Assembly (NCBI RefSeq): GCF_008831285.2
Contig: NC_045144.1
Span: forward strand, 8,285,886-8,349,885
Source: Nymphaea colorata
Taxonomy: Eukaryota > Streptophyta > Magnoliopsida > Nymphaeales > Nymphaeaceae
Length of the DNA: 64,000 bases
Reading direction: 5' to 3'
Shown: piece after piece, positions 59,163-64,000 of the stretch
Numbering within the stretch: the first letter of the stretch is position 1
Layout: each line of letters begins with the position of its first letter
Notes under the pieces: model-generated
Database searches by the model: none
Seen by the model: the letters and a program-made list of their open reading frames with translations, nothing else
What the model was told of the DNA's origin: nothing
Position numbers and translations under genes: made by a program

Positions 59163-59480
59163 TTAGGAAATTTTAGTTAGTGCGTGTCTACATAATAATG
59201 TAACAACCCCATGGTTGGACGATCCGAGCATCCATTGTCCTCCGAAGCAGCGGATGATTCGTGGGGAGTTGGAGAGAATGAAGGCCTCGTTCTGCAGTGA
59301 AAAAGAGGAAGCAGAAATGGCGGATTTGACAGCAAAGAGAGAAGGAAGAGGGTGGTGAGGGTCGAAGGAGGAGGAGGATTTGCAGCAGGTGGCCAAGTTG
59401 ACAGTTCCAAAGGCCCCTCTTCTAACAGTCCTCCCCTTCACCCACTCCTCTCTCCCCATTCTCCGTCTCATCTCTGCCAT
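59163..59480 (-). pseudogene. Truncated MAPKKK-like kinase N-terminal fragment
   Basis: From the ATG at 59480 the frame reads WVKGRTVRRGAFGTVNLAT, SLFAVKSAISASSFSLQNEA and FILSNSPRIIRCFG. This is the start of a plant MAPKKK17/18-type kinase: glycine loop, ATP-binding Lys (FAVKSA) and the helix after it. The first glycine of the loop is Arg (RRGAFGTV). Homology ends soon after IIRCFG, and the frame stops at 59163 without the catalytic loop or activation segment. About 100 residues remain of a domain of about 260. It is a relic, or possibly a recent partial duplicate given its intact frame. Confidence 0.7.
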
Positions 59481-59676
59481 TCTCACTTACTTTACTCGAT
59501 CCTTAGCTCCATTCTCTTCTCTTATATGCATATAACTGCTACAGTGATAATGGAAGAAAGAAGCCAATGGTGATCCATGTCCTCTTCTCTAACTATAAAT
59601 TGTTCCCCACTTCTGTTACTTATCTCATTTGCTTATGTTATTTATCTGATGCATGTCTATCTCCCAATTTGTTGAG

Positions 59677-59679
<3 letters not shown>

Positions 59680-59723
<44 letters not shown>
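59680..59723. repeat. (GA)n microsatellite
   Basis: About 21 GA units. Confidence 0.95.
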
Positions 59724-59724
<1 letters not shown>

Positions 59725-60313
59725 CCTACCAGGTAACAGCGGATCATGTCCACTGTAAACAGCAACGAATGTGGAGCTCACACCAACCTTGTTTCTGCCG
59801 TCATCCATGGCCGCCTCTATAATTTCTCTTTTGTTTTACTCTTCTTAAGGAATTTTTTGTTGGGGAGCGCAACTTTGATGTGTTTTGCAGATAGGTGAGA
59901 TAATTTTCCAATCTTTTAGCTTTTGAAGTAGAGTCGGTAACTGATAATGGCCTTTCTTACCTCTTCTGTGAGTCAAATTCCACTGCCACGTCTAGCGGCC
60001 TGGTTCAGGTTACCCGATTGTTTCACGTTGATAGCTTCAAACGCCAAGAAAACATTTGGCTTCTTTCTATTTACTCCAAAAAGTCGGGCAAAGAGACATG
60101 CGTGTTATGTTATATAAGTTGAGTAAAATACGGCCTGAAGGGACATGGCCTTGAATACAAGTTCCCTAAAACACGACCATTACAGAGAGTTGTAGCAATT
60201 GGCTGTAAGATGCCGAAGTTTAAACTGGGTCAAAATTCCATGTTATATATGTATAAGTGTTTTATTTGTTTATGAGCATTTTTTTTTTTTTTAGTACAGC
60301 TGTTGAAAAAAGC

Positions 60314-60430
60314 ATGTGCATAGAAAGAGTGTCATCTCGTGTGGGCTCTATGCAACCAAACCTTAAAAAGTAGGGGCACAATGCTCCTACTTGCCCGACT
60401 TACGTATGTGCATAGAAAGAGTGTCATCTC
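60314..60430. repeat. 25-bp direct repeat
   Basis: ATGTGCATAGAAAGAGTGTC with five further bases is identical at 60314-60338 and 60406-60430. Confidence 0.85.
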
Positions 60431-60460
60431 ATGTATAAGTTAACTTCTTGTTCACTTAAA

Positions 60461-60463
<3 letters not shown>

Positions 60464-60514
<51 letters not shown>
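60464..60514. repeat. (TA)n microsatellite
   Basis: About 25 TA units. Confidence 0.95.
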
Positions 60515-60517
<3 letters not shown>

Positions 60518-62919
60518 ATACGCTTTACGATTATGTTCGTCATGTCCACGCACTGGGATGATCCGGTCATGAGAACCTATCAGCTGATAAAATAAACTCA
60601 ATGATTGAGCGGATGTTGGGTGTTGGATGAGACATCATTCTGCCAAGGGGACATGAAAAATTCTGCCCCCCCGATCAGCGAAGCCTCACCATTAATTATA
60701 ATTGCATGCAGAGGACTCGTTGATTTCATTTGGGCATGCACGAAACGATTAATTCCTCTTTCAAAGTTGTACCAGCAAATTAGTCGTCAATAGTTTCTTA
60801 ATTTGCTCTTTATGATCGAATCAGAGATATAAAAGCTACGTCATGAACAATGTTGACATCTTTTTTGTTCGGTTCATGTTATTACTAATTTTTCCAAAGG
60901 CCAATTGAGATTTGTCAAACTCCAACTAGATTATGTTGTGATTGATCGACGTAATATCTATTACGCACGCACAATCTTCATATACCAGATTTTGATAGGA
61001 AATCGTCTTGCCGTTGATTCCAATGAAGTCAGATGATTTAAGTTACAAAGATAAAAAGCAAGTTGCTTTTCAAAGAGTTCAAAGTAACCTTCAAAAAGGG
61101 CAAGAAACTAAGATTAGGGAAATCATTGGTTTCCCTCTTTACTCTTTCTCTCTTGTATAGCTTTGAACTGTACTTTTTACTCTTAAAAAGAATTGCTTAC
61201 CTTCTATGTTTGTAACCGAATATACACCTTCTCATCTCCTTGTGGCTTAAATGGTTCCAAGCAAATCTAGTATATAAGAGTCTAGCAGTTACTTGCTTTT
61301 TGAAATATATTGTTGTCTATATCATCCGGCTGTCTAACCAAGGCCATTCATCTGATACATACATATAAATGGTTTAGAGAAAAACATGAAGAAAACTACA
61401 TAACGGAAATACCCATCACGATTTTATCTTAACAATGAATTGTTATGGATCCGACAGTTCTGATTGGATGACCAAAGGGCTTTAAAAAACCAAGAGTCGT
61501 TATAAAAGAGAGGAAAGTAGGAAACTTGGATTACTCTGCTGAAATGCGACCAAAAAGGTAAAGTGTCCATGTGACACTTCCTCTCTTGTTTTTAGGTAAT
61601 TTTATGCCCCTTTTCTAGCGTATAATTTTGAACAATTTGCATTCTTCCATAAACTTGGGAAATTGATAGGGAAGTACCATCGGAAAAGTTGTTAACAATA
61701 GAGAAAAACGCCGTTATGCAACAAAATATTGTAAACTGTGCTGTTTTTTGCCAGCCAAACTTTCTTCACCCTAACTTTTTCTAACAAAATTCTATATGAC
61801 CCCTTACTGCATGCTGCTTTCTTATTTCCCCTGTTTAAAACTGTTCCTTTCATCTATTCTGTTCATGTCCCACAAACAAACAAAAGCCCTCTTATTGAAA
61901 GCAGAAAACTTTTCTTTTGATGTGTTACATAGGGCGGCACTTGGGGCCAGATTGGAAGGAGGGGTTTTCCGCAATCGGTCCGACTTGGAATGAACCAATT
62001 CAATTCGTCTCCTGACAATGTAATTTACTTAGTAATTGTTTTTCAATATTATTGACCTTTGAAGTAACAGAGGGTAGCTGTTTAGTCATGCATGTAAAAT
62101 TAAAGAATCTTTAAGGAAGAGTGATGTTAAATGATTAGTTGTTCTGATTTCTAACATTTTTTAAACGAAAGCTGACAGAGGCTGAATTGGGATTCACCAC
62201 CTGGGTGTAGTTATAATATAATAATAAATTTTCACCAAATCACAAGCCGATTCAATGAATATTTTGGCCTTCTTAAATTTTTTGGTGATGTTTGGTTCTG
62301 CGAAAGCCTGATTCTGGTCAGATTTTCGACGGATTTAGCTGCTTTCCTGCTGTGATTCCGATTCCGATTGCACCGTTGGGTCTGTGGTTCTGATCGGAAT
62401 TATAAGGTATTTGACTCTTGCGCACCAACAAGGAGGCTGAGATTGGAAAGCATGTTTGATGGTGCACTATACTCAATGCCGGCACTTCGAGGTGCACAGC
62501 GTCAACTTTCACAGCAGTGTCCGCACTGACGCACTGGGACGTGTTATGCGTCAATGATCAAAATCCTATGAGGCTCCATGTATGGACGTGATACTTCTGC
62601 TGGCTTTGTTTGTTATTTTGCTTTGAATTCAGATTTGATTAGCCAGATTGAATGAAAAATCAGCTGCCAATTTGCAATCGACTTAGAATTTGGTATCAGA
62701 TTTCTTATTTAAATCCGACTTTTGAACAAGTTCCATAAATTTGTCTTTTACACCTCAATTTCTTGGCCTTGAAATAATGCTTCGTATCCTTCAATGCTGA
62801 ATTCATTTATTAATCAGATGTTCCATTGAATTGATTCTCATGCATTGGGTGTTATCATACTCGCCCTATGCACGATATCGGTGGCTTGATTGAACGGAGC
62901 GAACATGATTTGAGCTCTT

Positions 62920-62970
<51 letters not shown>
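62920..62970. repeat. (CA)n(TA)n compound microsatellite
   Basis: About 11 CA units run into about 14 TA units. Confidence 0.95.
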
Positions 62971-62974
<4 letters not shown>

Positions 62975-64000
62975 AATTGGTAAAAGCCAAATACTTTAGG
63001 TAAGGAATAAAAACTAGACCTTTTGATTTTGGATTTTAATTTTTAAAATGTTTTTTTTTACAATCTAGCTTTATTGATATGATCTTAAAAATGGGTTGAT
63101 GCAAAACATATACTAAATTGATCATTTGTTAGACCTTAATGATGTTTTTATAATAAGAAAAAATGAATGACCCTCATGGCATGATAATAGAAAAAAATCG
63201 TATTTTTATTAAAACAACTTGAATCAAAGCATGTTCTGTATCAAAATGGTCTTTATAAATATGTTAAGATGTTTATAACGTATTTAAAATAGTTTTTAAA
63301 CAAAAAAAAAATCAATGGGGTCCGGGTTTTTATTTTGTTATGAGTGTTCAGTTTTTAATAATATGTATTGCAAGGTAAAAAAGAAAAAGAAAAAGAAAAA
63401 TGAAAGGAAACGAAGTACAGAACTGACAGCGTCATACAGCAATTTCGGTGCAGTCTGTGGGCGTGGCCTTCCCTGCTACCCCACAGTGCTTTTTAATTAT
63501 AAAAGCATGTTGACTTACTAAAATACAAATGATATTTTCAACAGTTAGCGATCGTTCGGTGCAAAAGTTTGTTTCTTCAACTTCAAGCCCAAGATCAGTG
63601 ATTGGATTCTAAGATCATCAGGTTCCGAAGTAGCCTTGAAGGGAATCAAAATCACCCAAGAAAGGAAAAACCAGACCCTTTAAATTTTTGCTTAAAAGAA
63701 AAAAAGTCTCAAAGCCTCTTTTTCTTTCCCCTTGAATGGTCCACAGTTTGTGTATATATATATTGGTATATCCCAAACAGTTAGACCAGGAACAAAAACC
63801 AGACTCTTTAAATCTTTTGCCTAAAAAATACTTTAAACCAAATACAAACATCATAACATCTTTATAAAAACTAATTTAACATAAACCATGCTTTGGGTAG
63901 GTTGTTTCTATGAAAAATGATGATTTATCCTCCACCAAAATTTTGTTGTTATATAAACCGCTCAATTTTACTTATTATAAAAATACGATTGAATTAAAAA

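Larger units (their letters stand above)
59481..64000. other. Intergenic DNA at the right end
   Basis: AT-rich, with no supported gene or RNA. It contains microsatellites (59680-59723, 60464-60514, 62920-62970) and a 25-bp direct repeat (60314-60338 and 60406-60430). Open frames of 60-78 codons here show no domain. Confidence 0.55.

Noticed and set aside
62285-62560. Possible MITE starting GGTGATGTTTGGTTC
   Set aside because: No matching inverted end or target duplication was found within 500 bp.

Overview
The window is nuclear DNA of a flowering plant. The evidence is spliced genes with GT-AG introns, a plant-type G3BP gene, the C-terminal end of a UBP26-type deubiquitinase, Ty1/copia retrotransposons primed by initiator Met-tRNA, a PIF/Harbinger DNA transposon, an endogenous plant pararetrovirus and long (TA)n and (GA)n microsatellites. 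I cannot name the species. Most of the window is intergenic or repeat-derived. Only one host gene (G3BP-like) looks intact.

Layout from left to right: 1-2294 is AT-rich intergenic DNA with a possible tRNA-derived SINE. 2295-8268 is a PIF/Harbinger element with a TAA target duplication. It carries a Myb/SANT-like protein and a DDE nuclease on the minus strand. The nuclease transcript appears to splice onto an extra C-terminal domain of the RNase H1 hybrid-binding (viroplasmin) type. 8488-8875 is a weak exon-like stretch. 10819-20477 is a nine-exon G3BP-like gene on the minus strand (NTF2 domain, RRM, RGG tail), with a 6.4-kb intron and a 5' UTR exon near 21.9-22.1 kb. 22.1-29.5 kb is intergenic. 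29568-36393 is a nearly complete copia element (plus strand) with LTRs about 1% apart but a damaged polyprotein. 36839-37174 holds the last two exons of a UBP26-like gene.

39912-47718 is a scrambled endogenous pararetrovirus: movement-protein, coat-protein and RNase H remnants, two direct copies of one 887-bp segment, and two promoter regions facing each other as inverted repeats. Protease and most of the reverse transcriptase are missing. It abuts a minus-strand copia remnant (47718-50474) that keeps gag, protease and one 315-bp LTR.

51119-55470 is a small CCCH zinc-finger gene. Its first exon is split inside the zinc finger by a 2199-bp retrotransposon-derived insertion with an exact 5-bp target duplication (ACGGG). 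The insertion has the same 272-bp LTR end at both sides in opposite orientations. This implies an integrated palindromic cDNA and is the most unusual structure in the window. The remainder (55.5-64 kb) is intergenic, with a degenerate GATCCAAA-rich repeat field, a truncated MAPKKK-like kinase fragment and several microsatellites.

The genes do not form a common pathway. The window is a host gene space repeatedly invaded and rearranged by reverse-transcribing elements.
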